This document shows positions 1 to 9,172 of a DNA stretch of 64,000 nt, piece after piece. Position 1 is the stretch's first letter, and every line of letters begins with the position of its first letter. The notes beneath the pieces were generated by a model. It searched no databases. It was not told the DNA's origin and saw only the letters and a list, made by a program, of their open reading frames with translations. The stretch is from Humisphaera borealis (GTDB taxonomy: Bacteria > Planctomycetota > Phycisphaerae > Tepidisphaerales > Tepidisphaeraceae). Made by a program: the position numbers and the translations under genes. The stretch is from NCBI RefSeq assembly GCF_015169395.1, contig NZ_CP063458.1:372001-436000 (forward strand), given 5' to 3'.

Positions 1-2
1 TG

Positions 3-3000
3 GTCCACAGCCGGTTCAGCACCAACACCTTCCCGGCCTGGCGGCTGGCGCACCCGTACCGGATGGTCGCGCACAACGGCGAAATCAACACCCTGCGCGG
101 CAACCGCAACTGGATGCGGGCCCGCACCGGCTCGCTCAAGAGCGAGGTCTTCGGCGACGAACTGCCGAAGATGTTCCCCATCTGCACCGAGACCGGCTCC
201 GACTCGGCTACCCTCGACAACGCGCTGCAGTTCCTGTGTGCCAACGGCCGCAGCCTGCCGCACGCCATCCTGATGATGGTCCCCGAGGCCTGGCAGAAGA
301 ACGAACTGATGGACGCCGACCGCAAGGCGTTCTTCGAATACCACGCCTGCCTGATGGAACCGTGGGACGGCCCGGCGTCGATCTCGTTCACCAACGGTTC
401 GCTCATCGGTGCCGTGCTCGACCGAAACGGCCTGCGCCCCAGCCGCTACTACGTCACCAAGGACGACCTGGTGATCATGGCTTCGGAAGTCGGCGTGCTG
501 CCGATCGAGCCGACCCGCGTGCTGAAGAAGTGGCGTCTGCAGCCGGGCAAGATCTTCCTGATCGACATGGCCGAGGGCCGGATCATCGACGACTCGGAAA
601 TCAAGCAGGAGCTGATCGACAAGCGTCCGTGGAAGCGCTGGATCGAAGAGAACATGATCGATCTGGACACGCTTCCAGATCCGAAGAACGTCCACCAGCC
701 CGACCACGACACGCTGCTCAAGCGGCAGCACGTGTTCGGCTACACCGTCGAAGAAATCAAGCTGCTCCTGACCCCAATGGCCGTCAACGGCCTGGAGGCG
801 ATCGGCAGCATGGGCACCGATACGCCGCTGGCCTGTCTCTCGGACAAGCCGCAGCTTCTGTACAACTACTTCAAGCAGCTCTTCGCGCAGGTGACCAACC
901 CGCCGCTGGACGCCAACTTCGAAGAACTGGTCACGTCGCTGATCACGTACCTGGGTCGCGAAGGCAACCTGCTGGACGAAGACCCGACGGCGTGTCACCT
1001 GATCAAGCTGAAGCAGCCGATCCTGTCGAACCACGACCTGGAAAAGCTGCGTGAAGTGGCGACCGGCGAACTGCGGGCCGTCACGCTGCCGGCGCTGTTC
1101 AACGTCGCCGAAGGCGAAGCCGGCCTGGGCAAGGCTGTCGAGAAGCTCTGCCAGGACGCCGCCAAGGCCGTCCGTGATGGCGCGTCGCTCCTCATCCTGT
1201 CCGACCGCGGCACCCACGAGAACAAGTGCCCGATCCCCAGCCTGGTGGCGACCGCCGCCGTGCATCACCACCTGATCCGCGAAGGCACCCGCACGCAGTG
1301 CGGGCTGGTCATCGAGACCGGCGAAGCCCGCGAGGTTCACCACTTCTGCCTGCTGATCGGTTTCGGCGCCGGCGCGGTTAACCCGTACCTGGCGTTCGAG
1401 ACGCTGGCCGACATGGACCTGGAAGGCCTGCTCAAGAGCCCCAAGGGAGAAAAGATCCCGCTGGACGTCGCCAAGAAGAACTACATCAAGGCGGCCAACA
1501 AGGGGATCATCAAGGTCGCGTCGAAGATGGGCATCTCAACGGTGCAGAGCTACCGGGGCGCGCAGATGTTCGAGGCCGTCGGCATCAGCAAGGAGCTGAT
1601 CAAGCAGCACTTCACCGGCACCGCAAGCCGGATCGACGGCATCAACCTGGAAACGATCGCCCGCGAGTCGCTCATGCGGCACCGCCGGGCGTTCCCGCCG
1701 ATCAAGGTCGACGGCGAAGTGCTCGAGAACGGCGGCCAGTACCAGTGGCGTCGCGACGGCGAGTACCACATGTGGAACCCCGATACGGTCGCCAAGCTTC
1801 AGCAGGCGGTCCGCATCACCGGGTATCCGACGTTCAAGGAATACAGCAAGCTCGTCGACGACGAGAGCAAGCACCGCTGCACGATTCGCGGCCTGCTCAA
1901 CATCAAGCCCGGCGCCAAGGCCGTGCCGATCGACGAAGTCGAGCCGGCCAAGGAAATAGTCAAGCGGTTCGTCACCGGCGCAATGAGCCTTGGCAGCATC
2001 TCCAACGAGGCGCACGAGAACATCGCGATCGCGATGAACCGCCTCGGCGGCAAGAGCAATACGGGCGAAGGCGGCGAGGACCCCAGGCGCTTCAAGCCTG
2101 ACGTCGGCGCAGACGGCAAGCCGGTCATCATCGACGGCAAGCCTTTGATCCGCCGCAGTGCCATCAAGCAGGTTGCCAGTGGGCGATTCGGCGTCACGAC
2201 CGAATACCTCGTCAACGCCGACGAACTGCAGATCAAGATGGCGCAGGGTGCCAAGCCCGGCGAAGGCGGACAGTTGCCAGGGCACAAGGTCGATGACTAC
2301 ATCGGCAAGATCCGCCACAGCACGCCCGGCGTCGGCCTGATCTCCCCGCCGCCGCACCACGACATCTATTCGATCGAAGACCTGGCGCAGCTCATCCACG
2401 ACCTGAAGAACGTCAACCCGCAGTCGCGCGTGAGCGTGAAGCTGGTGAGCGAGGTCGGCGTCGGCACGGTCGCCGCGGGCGTCGCCAAGGCCAAGGCCGA
2501 TCACATCCTGATCTCCGGCGACGGCGGCGGCACGGGCGCTTCCCCGTTGACCAGTGTCAAGTACGCCGGCCTGCCCTGGGAACTGGGGCTCGCCGAGGCA
2601 CAGCAGACCCTGGTGATGAACGGCCTGCGCGGCCGCATCGTTCTGCAGGCCGACGGCCAGATGAAGACCGGCCGCGACGTCGTCGTCGCCGCGCTGCTGG
2701 GTGCCGAAGAGTTCGGCTTCAGCACCGCACCGCTGATTGCCAGCGGCTGCATCATGATGCGGGTGTGTCACCTGAACACCTGCCCGGTCGGCATCGCCAC
2801 GCAGGACCCCGAACTGCGCAAGCGGTTCACCGGCACGCCGGAACATGTGATCAACTTCATGTTCTTCATCGCCGAGGAAGTGCGGGAATACATGGCCCAG
2901 ATGGGCTTCCGCACGGTCAAGGAGATGATCGGTCAGACGCAGATGCTGGAGTTCCAGAATCTCGCCGACCACTGGAAGGCAAGGCACCTGGATCTGTCGC

Positions 3001-3932
3001 CGGTGCTGGCCAAGCCCCGTGCCAACCTCGGATCGTACGACCTGTACAACGTCGCGACGCAGGACCACGGGCTGGACAAGTCGCTGGACCAGACGTCGCT
3101 GATCCCGGCGGCCCAGCCGGCGCTGGAGAGCAAGGCGAAGGTCACCGGTACGTACGACATCGTCAACATCAACCGCACCGTCGGCACGACGCTGTCGGGC
3201 ATGATCGCCAAGAAGTACGGCCAGGGCGGTCTGCCGGAAGACACGATCGTCTTCAACTTCAAGGGATCGGCCGGCCAGAGCTTCGGGTGCTTCGGCATCA
3301 AGGGCCTGACGCTGCTCCTGGAAGGCGACGCCAACGACTACGTCGGCAAGGGCCTCAACGGCGCGAAGATTGCCGTCCGCCCGGCCGCCTCGGCGCTGGC
3401 CGAGGGGTTCAAGGCCGAGCACAACATTATCGCCGGCAATACCTGCCTGTACGGTGCGATCGACGGCGAGGCCTATCTCCGCGGCGTCGCGGGCGAACGG
3501 TTTGCCGTGCGTAACTCCGGTGCCCATGCGGTCGTCGAAGGCGTGGGCGACCACGGCTGCGAATACATGACCGGCGGCAAGGTGATCGTCATCGGCCAGA
3601 CCGGCCGTAACTTCGCGGCGGGCATGTCCGGCGGCGTCGCGTATGTCTACGACGGTCCGATGAACGACTATGCCGGCGGGCAATTCCCCGAGCGCTGCAA
3701 CAAGGAAATGGTCAGCCTCGAACTGCTGGAACAGGCCGACGACCTGTCGTACGTGAAGCAGATGCTCGAAAACCATGTGAAGTACACCGACTCGCCGGTC
3801 GCCAGGGGCATCCTGGCCAACTGGGCCAGCGAGCAGAAGTACTTCATCCGCGTGATGCCCAATGACTACCGCCGGGTCATGGAGAGCAAGGCAAAGGCAG
3901 CCGCGCAAGGATTGGCGGCGGCGGGGCGGTAG
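3..3932 (+). CDS. gltB: Glutamate synthase large subunit (5'-truncated by window edge)
   Basis: This is the large subunit of NADPH-type glutamate synthase, which transfers the amide nitrogen of glutamine to 2-oxoglutarate. The reading frame is open from the window start, and the motifs [10 protein letters not shown] and [11 protein letters not shown] appear in its first 30 codons. These lie about 200 residues into full-length GltB, so the catalytic N-terminal cysteine is outside the window. About 1309 residues are visible. The FMN/synthase domain carries [10 protein letters not shown], and the 3Fe-4S cysteines are in [16 protein letters not shown] (C-x5-C-x4-C). The C-terminal GXGXG beta-helix domain follows near [15 protein letters not shown]. 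gltD follows 89 bases downstream, the usual gltBD order. The first internal ATG at 63 is not the start. Confidence 0.97.
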   Translation, partial: VHSRFSTNTFPAWRLAHPYRMVAHNGEINTLRGNRNWMRARTGSLKSEVFGDELPKMFPICTETGSDSATLDNALQFLCANGRSLPHAILMMVPEAWQKNELMDADRKAFFEYHACLMEPWDGPASISFTNGSLIGAVLDRNGLRPSRYYVTKDDLVIMASEVGVLPIEPTRVLKKWRLQPGKIFLIDMAEGRIIDDSEIKQELIDKRPWKRWIEENMIDLDTLPDPKNVHQPDHDTLLKRQHVFGYTVEEIKLLLTPMAVNGLEAIGSMGTDTPLACLSDKPQLLYNYFKQLFAQVTNPPLDANFEELVTSLITYLGREGNLLDEDPTACHLIKLKQPILSNHDLEKLREVATGELRAVTLPALFNVAEGEAGLGKAVEKLCQDAAKAVRDGASLLILSDRGTHENKCPIPSLVATAAVHHHLIREGTRTQCGLVIETGEAREVHHFCLLIGFGAGAVNPYLAFETLADMDLEGLLKSPKGEKIPLDVAKKNYIKAANKGIIKVASKMGISTVQSYRGAQMFEAVGISKELIKQHFTGTASRIDGINLETIARESLMRHRRAFPPIKVDGEVLENGGQYQWRRDGEYHMWNPDTVAKLQQAVRITGYPTFKEYSKLVDDESKHRCTIRGLLNIKPGAKAVPIDEVEPAKEIVKRFVTGAMSLGSISNEAHENIAIAMNRLGGKSNTGEGGEDPRRFKPDVGADGKPVIIDGKPLIRRSAIKQVASGRFGVTTEYLVNADELQIKMAQGAKPGEGGQLPGHKVDDYIGKIRHSTPGVGLISPPPHHDIYSIEDLAQLIHDLKNVNPQSRVSVKLVSEVGVGTVAAGVAKAKADHILISGDGGGTGASPLTSVKYAGLPWELGLAEAQQTLVMNGLRGRIVLQADGQMKTGRDVVVAALLGAEEFGFSTAPLIASGCIMMRVCHLNTCPVGIATQDPELRKRFTGTPEHVINFMFFIAEEVREYMAQMGFRTVKEMIGQTQMLEFQNLADHWKARHLDLSPVLAKPRANLGSYDLYNVATQDHGLDKSLDQTSLIPAAQPALESKAKVTGTYDIVNINRTVGTTLSGMIAKKYGQGGLPEDTIVFNFKGSAGQSFGCFGIKGLTLLLEGDANDYVGKGLNGAKIAVRPAASALAEGFKAEHNIIAGNTCLYGAIDGEAYLRGVAGERFAVRNSGAHAVVEGVGDHGCEYMTGGKVIVIGQTGRNFAAGMSGGVAYVYDGPMNDYAGGQFPERCNKEMVSLELLEQADDLSYVKQMLENHVKYTDSPVARGILANWASEQKYFIRVMPNDYRRVMESKAKAAAQGLAAAGR

Positions 3933-4021
3933 GGAAGCTGTTTAGAGTGGTTCACCACCAGCCCGCCGGGCTGGTTTCCGATGTGGGTTCCAAACCGAAC
4001 CCCGTGAGAAGGATAGTTTCG

Positions 4022-5509
4022 ATGGGTAAGCCGACCGGATTCAAGGAATACACCCGCGAATTGCCCGTGCGCCGCCCCGTGGAGCTGCGCATCCTCGACT
4101 GGCAGGAGGTCTACAACCCCATGCCGGACGACAAGCTCAAACAGCAGGGCGCACGCTGCATGGACTGCGGCATCCCCTTCTGCAACAACGGCTGTCCGCT
4201 GGGCAACATCATCCCCGAGTGGAACGACCTGGTGTACAAGGGCCGCTGGAAAGACGCCCTGGCGATGCTCCACAAGACCAACAACTTCCCGGAGTTCACG
4301 GGCCGCATCTGCCCCGCTCCGTGCGAAGAGGCCTGCGTGCTGTCGGTCAACGACAAGCCGGTCACGATCAAGCTGATCGAACAGAACATCATCGACCATG
4401 CCTGGGCGAACGGCTACATCACGCCCGAGCCGCCGAAGACCCGCACCGGCAAGAAGGTCGCCGTCATTGGTTCCGGCCCGGCCGGCCTCGCCGCCGCGGC
4501 CCAGCTCAACAAGGCCGGCCACCTGGTCACGGTGTTCGAGCGAGCCGACCGCATCGGCGGACTGCTGACCTACGGCATCCCCGAGTTCAAGATGGAAAAG
4601 GCCGTCGTCGACCGTCGCGTTAAGCTGATGGAAGCCGAAGGCATTACCTTCAAGACCAGCGCCAACGTCGGCGAGAACGTGAAGGTCGAGGACATCCGCC
4701 GCGACTTCGACGCGATCGTGCTCTGCAATGGTGCGACCGCCCCCCGCGACCTCAAGGCGCCCGGGCGCGAGCTCAACGGGGTCCATTTCGCGATGGACTA
4801 CCTGCCGCAGGCCAACAAGCGCGTCCTGGGCGACGACGTCCCCGACCAGATCGATGCCAAGGGCAAGCATGTCATCATCCTGGGCGGCGGCGACACCGGG
4901 GCCGACTGCCTCGGCACGGCCCTTCGCCAGGGTGCCAAGAGCATCAAGCAGTTCGAGCTGCTCCCCCGCCCGCCCGAAGCCCGCAGCGACGACGCCGTCA
5001 AGAACGGCACCCTGCAGGCATGGCCGTACTGGCCGATGACCTACCGCGTCAGCAGCGCCCACGAAGAGGCGATCGGCCTGGCCGGCATGGACGTCCGTGA
5101 CTATGCGATCAACACGGAGCGCTTCAGCGGCGACGCCGACGGCAACGTCAAGAAGCTGCATGCCGTCCGCCTGGAATGGAAGAAGGACGAGCAGGGCCGC
5201 TGGCAGATGAACAAGCTGCCGAACTCGGAGTTCGAGCTCGACTGCGACCTGTGCTTCCTGGCGATGGGCTTCGTCGGCCCGGAAAAGCCGGGCCCCATCC
5301 AGCAGCTCGGCCTGACGCTCGACCCGCGCGGCAATGTGGTCGTCGATCATAACTACATGACCAACGTCCCGGGCGTCTTCAGCGCCGGCGACATCCGCCG
5401 CGGCCAGAGCCTGGTCGTCTGGGCGATCAGCGAAGGCCGCTGCGCCGCGCACGGCGTGGACAAGTTCCTGATGGGCAAGAGCGACCTGCCGTACTTGAAG
5501 CTGTTTTGA
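4022..5509 (+). CDS. gltD: Glutamate synthase small subunit
   Basis: GltD is the FAD/NADPH-dependent small subunit that feeds electrons to GltB. The start is set at 4022 because GAGAAGGA at 4005-4012 lies 9 bases upstream and [13 protein letters not shown] is the normal GltD beginning; the frame is open further upstream but lacks such support. The product is 495 residues, normal for the family. It shows two 4Fe-4S cysteine groups, [12 protein letters not shown] near residue 45 and CPAPCEEAC near residue 100. An FAD-binding [10 protein letters not shown] is near residue 155 and an NADPH-binding GGGDTGADC near residue 290. It is probably cotranscribed with gltB and ends at a terminator-like hairpin. 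Confidence 0.96.
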   Translation: MGKPTGFKEYTRELPVRRPVELRILDWQEVYNPMPDDKLKQQGARCMDCGIPFCNNGCPLGNIIPEWNDLVYKGRWKDALAMLHKTNNFPEFTGRICPAPCEEACVLSVNDKPVTIKLIEQNIIDHAWANGYITPEPPKTRTGKKVAVIGSGPAGLAAAAQLNKAGHLVTVFERADRIGGLLTYGIPEFKMEKAVVDRRVKLMEAEGITFKTSANVGENVKVEDIRRDFDAIVLCNGATAPRDLKAPGRELNGVHFAMDYLPQANKRVLGDDVPDQIDAKGKHVIILGGGDTGADCLGTALRQGAKSIKQFELLPRPPEARSDDAVKNGTLQAWPYWPMTYRVSSAHEEAIGLAGMDVRDYAINTERFSGDADGNVKKLHAVRLEWKKDEQGRWQMNKLPNSEFELDCDLCFLAMGFVGPEKPGPIQQLGLTLDPRGNVVVDHNYMTNVPGVFSAGDIRRGQSLVVWAISEGRCAAHGVDKFLMGKSDLPYLKLF

Positions 5510-5521
5510 TTTGTATGTTTC

Positions 5522-5696
5522 GTAGGGTGGGCTTCAGCCCACCAAGGCTCGCGGGAACACCGGTTGTGTGACCTGACGCGAACGACCAGATACTCAAGGC
5601 CGCCGAGGGAAGACGATTTCCTCGGCGGTCTTGCTTTTCGGTCTTGGCACATGGATGGTATTCGCAGGCGATGCGGTGGGCTGGAGCCCACCCTAC
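5522..5696. repeat. Inverted pair of GTAGGGTGGGCT palindromic elements
   Basis: GTAGGGTGGGCTTCAGCCCA begins at 5522 and its inverted partner, ending GGAGCCCACCCTAC, occupies 5675-5696. Each arm is itself a near-palindrome, and the two arms are inverted relative to each other about 130 bases apart, the geometry of a REP doublet (REPIN). A variant pair of the same family lies at 26382-26536. Confidence 0.8.
5597..5637 (+). terminator. Probable intrinsic terminator of gltBD
   Basis: CCGCCGAGG (5600-5608) pairs perfectly with CCTCGGCGG (5620-5628) around an 11-base loop and is followed by TCTTGCTTTT. It lies 90 bases after gltD, inside the palindromic-element pair. Confidence 0.7.
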
Positions 5697-5716
5697 AAAT
5701 GCTCCGCGAGTTCCAC

Positions 5717-6685
5717 ATGATGATGCGATCTTTTGTCGGCGTGTGCGCCTTGCTCCTTTCGCCCGTCGTCGGCCTTGCCGCCGAACCGGTTGGCAATCCG
5801 GCCGTCGTCGAGAAGATGCCCGGCCTTGTCGCGTTCTGGACCTTTGGCGAGAAGGCCGGCGAGCCGCGGGCGTCTCGGGGGACTCCCAACAAGCATGAAC
5901 TCATCGAGGTCGGCGGACCGATCGCCCGCGCTGATGGCGGTCCGTATTCCGGTTACTCCGCCGAGTTCAACGGCAAGCAGTACCTCAAGATTCCCTACGC
6001 CCAGACCAGGGACCTCAACATTGCCGGCCCCAAGGCGGCCGTCAGTATGTTCGCGGTGGTGCGGATCATCGATCTGAAACAGAGCCGGACGATCGCCGGC
6101 ATGTGGTCCGAAGGTAAAGGCCGCGACGACGACTCGGGAACGCGCCAGTACGCGATGCTCATGAACATGCCCACCTACGGCGGGAACCGGCAACTGGTGC
6201 CGCACATCTCCGCCGAAGGTGGTGTCACCCGACGTGCCGACGGCAGCGCCTTTCCCTGGTGTGCCGACTACGCCGCCACGCGCAAGGAAGTCCCCGAAGA
6301 GCAGTGGTGCACGCTCGCGTTCACTTACGACGGCGCGTACATCCGGGCGTACATCAACGGCGTGCTTGACGCCCGGCCGCTCGATCCGGTCAAGGACAAG
6401 CGGAACGACCGCTATTTCACCAGCGAAGGACCCAACGGCAAAGACCGCGGCATGAACCCCTACTTTCACGGCCGGGGCATCTTTCAATTCGACCCCGAGA
6501 AGCACAAGACGACCAAGCCGGACGGCGGGTCCGACTTCACCGTCGCCGCCCGGTTCGCCGTCGGATCGATGCTGAAGGAAGCGACCAGGGGCAAGTTCGG
6601 CGGTCTGGCGGTCTTCAATCGAGCGCTGAGCGACGAAGAGGTTCTGAAACTGCACGAGTCGGCGAATGTCGCGGCATTAAAGTAG
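5717..6685 (+). CDS. Exported LamG/concanavalin A-like domain protein
   Basis: The product is about 322 residues with a signal peptide at residues 1-22 ([20 protein letters not shown], cleaved near AAEP). One LamG-like beta-sandwich fills most of the rest. Recognisable features are an N-terminal [14 protein letters not shown] strand, [16 protein letters not shown], an internal [17 protein letters not shown] strand typical of LamG domains, and a closing [16 protein letters not shown] motif. Such domains bind carbohydrate or act as structural modules; no catalytic residues were identified. Three consecutive ATG codons (5717, 5720, 5723) could start it, and only weak Shine-Dalgarno sequence is present. 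The longer open frame from 5564 runs through the palindromic repeat and is unlikely to be translated. It appears monocistronic. A function beyond surface or periplasmic carbohydrate binding cannot be inferred. Confidence 0.8.
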   Translation: MMMRSFVGVCALLLSPVVGLAAEPVGNPAVVEKMPGLVAFWTFGEKAGEPRASRGTPNKHELIEVGGPIARADGGPYSGYSAEFNGKQYLKIPYAQTRDLNIAGPKAAVSMFAVVRIIDLKQSRTIAGMWSEGKGRDDDSGTRQYAMLMNMPTYGGNRQLVPHISAEGGVTRRADGSAFPWCADYAATRKEVPEEQWCTLAFTYDGAYIRAYINGVLDARPLDPVKDKRNDRYFTSEGPNGKDRGMNPYFHGRGIFQFDPEKHKTTKPDGGSDFTVAARFAVGSMLKEATRGKFGGLAVFNRALSDEEVLKLHESANVAALK

Positions 6686-6732
6686 CCTCGCAGCTTGCGA
6701 CGAGACGGCCGATCGCGAAAGAATCATCGCTC

Positions 6733-6760
6733 TGGACATCCGGCGTTTACACCGTACAAT
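6733..6760 (+). promoter_or_regulatory. Candidate sigma-70-type promoter upstream of the 117-bp array
   Basis: TGGACA (6733-6738) and TACAAT (6755-6760) are separated by 16 bases. No convincing gene follows on this strand before 11246, so if active the promoter would transcribe the tandem array. The 12-mer ACCGTACAATAT at 6751-6762 recurs inverted at 24338-24349, beside the second repeat patch. Confidence 0.35.
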
Positions 6761-6920
6761 ATACTAACAAGTATGCGACGTCAACCGGCCGTCAGAGGAG
6801 CCGGCGGATGTCGCAGGGTGACGACTCGGAAGATCGGTAACGATCGGGCCGAGTGGTTTTGTTTGGGGAAGGGAGGATGCGGTGAAACGGAGGGAGACGT
6901 TGGTCGAAAGCGTTGGGTGA

Positions 6921-7297
6921 TCAATCACTTGGGTTCGTTCGGCAGATCACGGTGCCGTTCGCCGTACATCGCTCGGCGCGTCCGCCACGGCGGACCCTAC
7001 TTGCGGTGTCGGGCGGACTATTGTGGGCGATCCGTGATCGATCACTTGGGTTCGTTCGGCAGATCACGGTGCCGTTCGCCGTACATCGCTCGGCGCGTCC
7101 GCCACGGCGGACCCTACTTGCGGTGTCGGGCGGACCATTGTGGGCGATCCGTGATCGATCACTTGGGTTCGTTCGGCAGATCGCGGTGCCGTTCGGCGCG
7201 CATCGCTTGGCGCGTCCGCCAAGGCGGACCCTACTTGCGGTCTCGGACGGACCATTTGAGGCGATCCGTGATCGATCACTTGGGTTCGTTCGGCAGG
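6921..7297. repeat. 117-bp tandem array, three units plus a partial fourth
   Basis: The units begin with CACTTGGGTTCGTTCGGC at 6926, 7043, 7160 and 7277, an exact 117-base period. Units 1 and 2 are almost identical, unit 3 has drifted, and the fourth stops after about 20 bases. Each full unit contains one GGTTCGTTCGGC motif and one palindromic element ending GGCGGACCCTAC (6978-7000, 7095-7117, 7212-7234). Because 117 is a multiple of three, frames stay open through the array; the resulting long ORFs are considered artefacts. The 6686-7407 interval otherwise holds no recognisable gene. Confidence 0.92.
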
Positions 7298-7407
7298 CGG
7301 GGCATCTTCGGGATGGAAGGTGCGCGAGCTGGCACAACAAGAAGACGGGCAGGACGAATCCTGCCCGTCTGGTCGGGATGAGCCTGTTTGGGGGTCGCCG
7401 GATCGGG

Positions 7408-9048
7408 TTACTGCGGCGGCTCGATGCGGACGGTGTCTTCGCGACCTTCGCGACGGACGACCAGGACAACCGGTTCCTTGGGCTTGTCCTTGCGGATCTT
7501 GCCGTACGCCGTCTCGAACTGCTTGATGTCAGTCACCGGCTCGCCGTTGAGCGAGACGATGACGTCGCTGCGGGGCGAGCTGTTGCCCTGCAGGCCGCCG
7601 CTCTGGGCGTTGCTCTGGGGCTTGATCAGCGACACGACGACGCCTTTGCTGTCGGCCGGCAGGCGGCGGGAGTAGGTGTCGAGGAAGACCATCTCGCGGA
7701 CGCCGAAACCAAGGTCCTCGGCGTAGAACCGCGCGGCGAGGTTCATCGGCTTGGGCTGGGCTTCCATGGTGACTTTGATCTCGGTCGGGGGTTCGTTCCG
7801 CTTGCGGACGACCGACAGCGTGACGACTTCGCCGACCTTCTTACGGACCAGGTCGCGGCGGAGGATCATCGGGAGCTCTTCGGCCTCGTCGCCACGCTCG
7901 AGCGGCTTGCCGTTGACCTTGACGACGATGTCGCCTTGCTTGAGCCCGGCCTTGGCGGCGGGGGCGTCGGGGATGACGTCGCCGATCTGCACGGCCGGCT
8001 GGCCCTGCAGCGAGAAGAACGCCGCGACGTCTTTCGTCAGGCCGGTCATGTTGGGCACGCCGATCCAGGGCAGGTCCAGCGGCTTGCCGGCGACGGGCGG
8101 GTCCTGCAGGCTCAGCATGAGGTCGCTGGCGGGCGTGAAGAACTTGGGCGAGTTGGCGATCGCCGCCAGGGCATTGGGGCCGTCATTCAGGAAGACGCCC
8201 TGGCCCTGCTGCTGGTTGACGTAACCGACGGCTTTGCCGGCGTCATTGAAGACGACCGAGCCGACGCCACACAGCCCGCCGCTGACGAGCACCTGCGGCA
8301 CTTCGCCGCGAAGGGTCGTGGCCACACGGGCTTCCATGAGGTAGGTCTTGTAGCTGGCGGCTTCGGGCAGGACGCCGACCGACCAGAGCTGTTCGCCGAC
8401 GGTGAAGCTCACGTCTTCGAACTTGATGGGCGTCCACTTGCGCGGAGCAGCGGCGGGGGATTCCTTGGTGGAGGTGGACGTGTCGGACTTGGCAACCTTG
8501 TCCTTGGCGGGCTTTTTGGCCGGCTTCTCCGCGGGTGACTCCGAGGGCTTCTCGGCGGTTTTCTCGGCGGCGACCGTCTTGTCGTCCCCGTTGCCGCCGG
8601 CGGCCTTATCGGCCTTCTTGTCGTCGGGCTTCTTTTCCGCATCGTCCGACTTCTTCGCCGGCTCCTGCTTCTTGGCAGGGTCGGCCTTCTTCGGGCGAAG
8701 GAACGCGAGGTTGGTGCGCTCGTCACGGCCGACAAACTCGGCCGGGATCTCGTCGGCGTCCTTCTCCTGTGAGGGGACGACGATCTTGAAGTCCTTCATC
8801 TGCGCGTCCGGGATGATCATGTTGAACACGCCCAGCGGCGCCATGATCAGGCCGTCTTCCGACACCACCACGCCGGGGCCGGTCAGTTCCTGTCGGCGGA
8901 GTTCGAAGTCCCAGGTGTACTTGACGGCGACGAACGACGGCGAGACGCGCTCGTACAGCTTGGCCGGCGCTTCGGGCGCGGCTTGTGCGGCGGTCGAGAG
9001 CCCGAGCAACAGGGCGAGAGCGGAAAGGTTCTTGGTCCAACGGGGCAT
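7408..9048 (-). CDS. PDZ protein with degenerate trypsin fold (HtrA-like pseudoprotease)
   Basis: The product is 546 residues, starting at MPRWTKNLSALALL; GGAG lies a few bases upstream. The signal peptide ends near AAQAAP. The N-terminal part follows the HtrA trypsin fold, but all three catalytic positions look replaced: the His region reads LIMAPLGVF, the Asp region RTNLAFLRP, and the Ser region GGLCGVGSVV. A roughly 85-residue Lys/Ala/Pro/Glu-rich linker (about residues 120-205) is inserted between the barrel halves. Two PDZ domains follow, near residues 345-440 (PWIGV...PAAKAGLKQGDIVVKVNG) and 455-540. The gene lies 125 bases downstream of an intact htrA on the same strand. It may be a regulatory or adaptor partner of that protease in the periplasm; this is inference. 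The triad loss was judged by eye. Confidence 0.75.
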   Translation of the reverse strand: MPRWTKNLSALALLLGLSTAAQAAPEAPAKLYERVSPSFVAVKYTWDFELRRQELTGPGVVVSEDGLIMAPLGVFNMIIPDAQMKDFKIVVPSQEKDADEIPAEFVGRDERTNLAFLRPKKADPAKKQEPAKKSDDAEKKPDDKKADKAAGGNGDDKTVAAEKTAEKPSESPAEKPAKKPAKDKVAKSDTSTSTKESPAAAPRKWTPIKFEDVSFTVGEQLWSVGVLPEAASYKTYLMEARVATTLRGEVPQVLVSGGLCGVGSVVFNDAGKAVGYVNQQQGQGVFLNDGPNALAAIANSPKFFTPASDLMLSLQDPPVAGKPLDLPWIGVPNMTGLTKDVAAFFSLQGQPAVQIGDVIPDAPAAKAGLKQGDIVVKVNGKPLERGDEAEELPMILRRDLVRKKVGEVVTLSVVRKRNEPPTEIKVTMEAQPKPMNLAARFYAEDLGFGVREMVFLDTYSRRLPADSKGVVVSLIKPQSNAQSGGLQGNSSPRSDVIVSLNGEPVTDIKQFETAYGKIRKDKPKEPVVLVVRREGREDTVRIEPPQ

Positions 9049-9086
9049 TGAAACTCCAAAATGTATTCGAGAGATGCCGAGGTGCT

Positions 9087-9167
9087 GTGGCATGGGCATG
9101 TACTCATGCCCGTGGAATCGTTCCGCGGGGCGGCAAAGACACGGGCAAGAGTACTTGCCCATGCCAC
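9087..9167. repeat. Inverted repeat of the GTACTC hairpin family
   Basis: GTGGCATGGGCATGTACTC begins at 9087, and its near-complement occupies 9140-9167 (AGAGTACTTGCCCATGCCAC at its end). The arms are about 28 bases with a 25-base spacer. It lies between the htrA-like gene and the downstream pseudoprotease gene. Related hairpins are at 21596-21689 and 45282-45367. Confidence 0.85.
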
Positions 9168-9172
9168 ACAGG

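Noticed and set aside
1536-3908. Long antisense frame (790 codons) opposite gltB, and similar antisense frames opposite gltD, dnaA, the M28 peptidase and the cytochrome genes
   Set aside because: High-G+C genes with strong third-position bias leave the opposite strand open. These translations lack domains, start signals and spacing, and the sense genes are certain.
6921-7297. The tandem array as a CRISPR
   Set aside because: The whole 117-base unit repeats, with no unique spacers between short repeats, and there are no cas genes.
6913-8538. A 541-codon plus-strand frame running from the 117-bp array into the pseudoprotease region
   Set aside because: It stays open because 117 is divisible by three and because it then runs antisense to a real gene; its sequence has no domain and no ribosome binding site.
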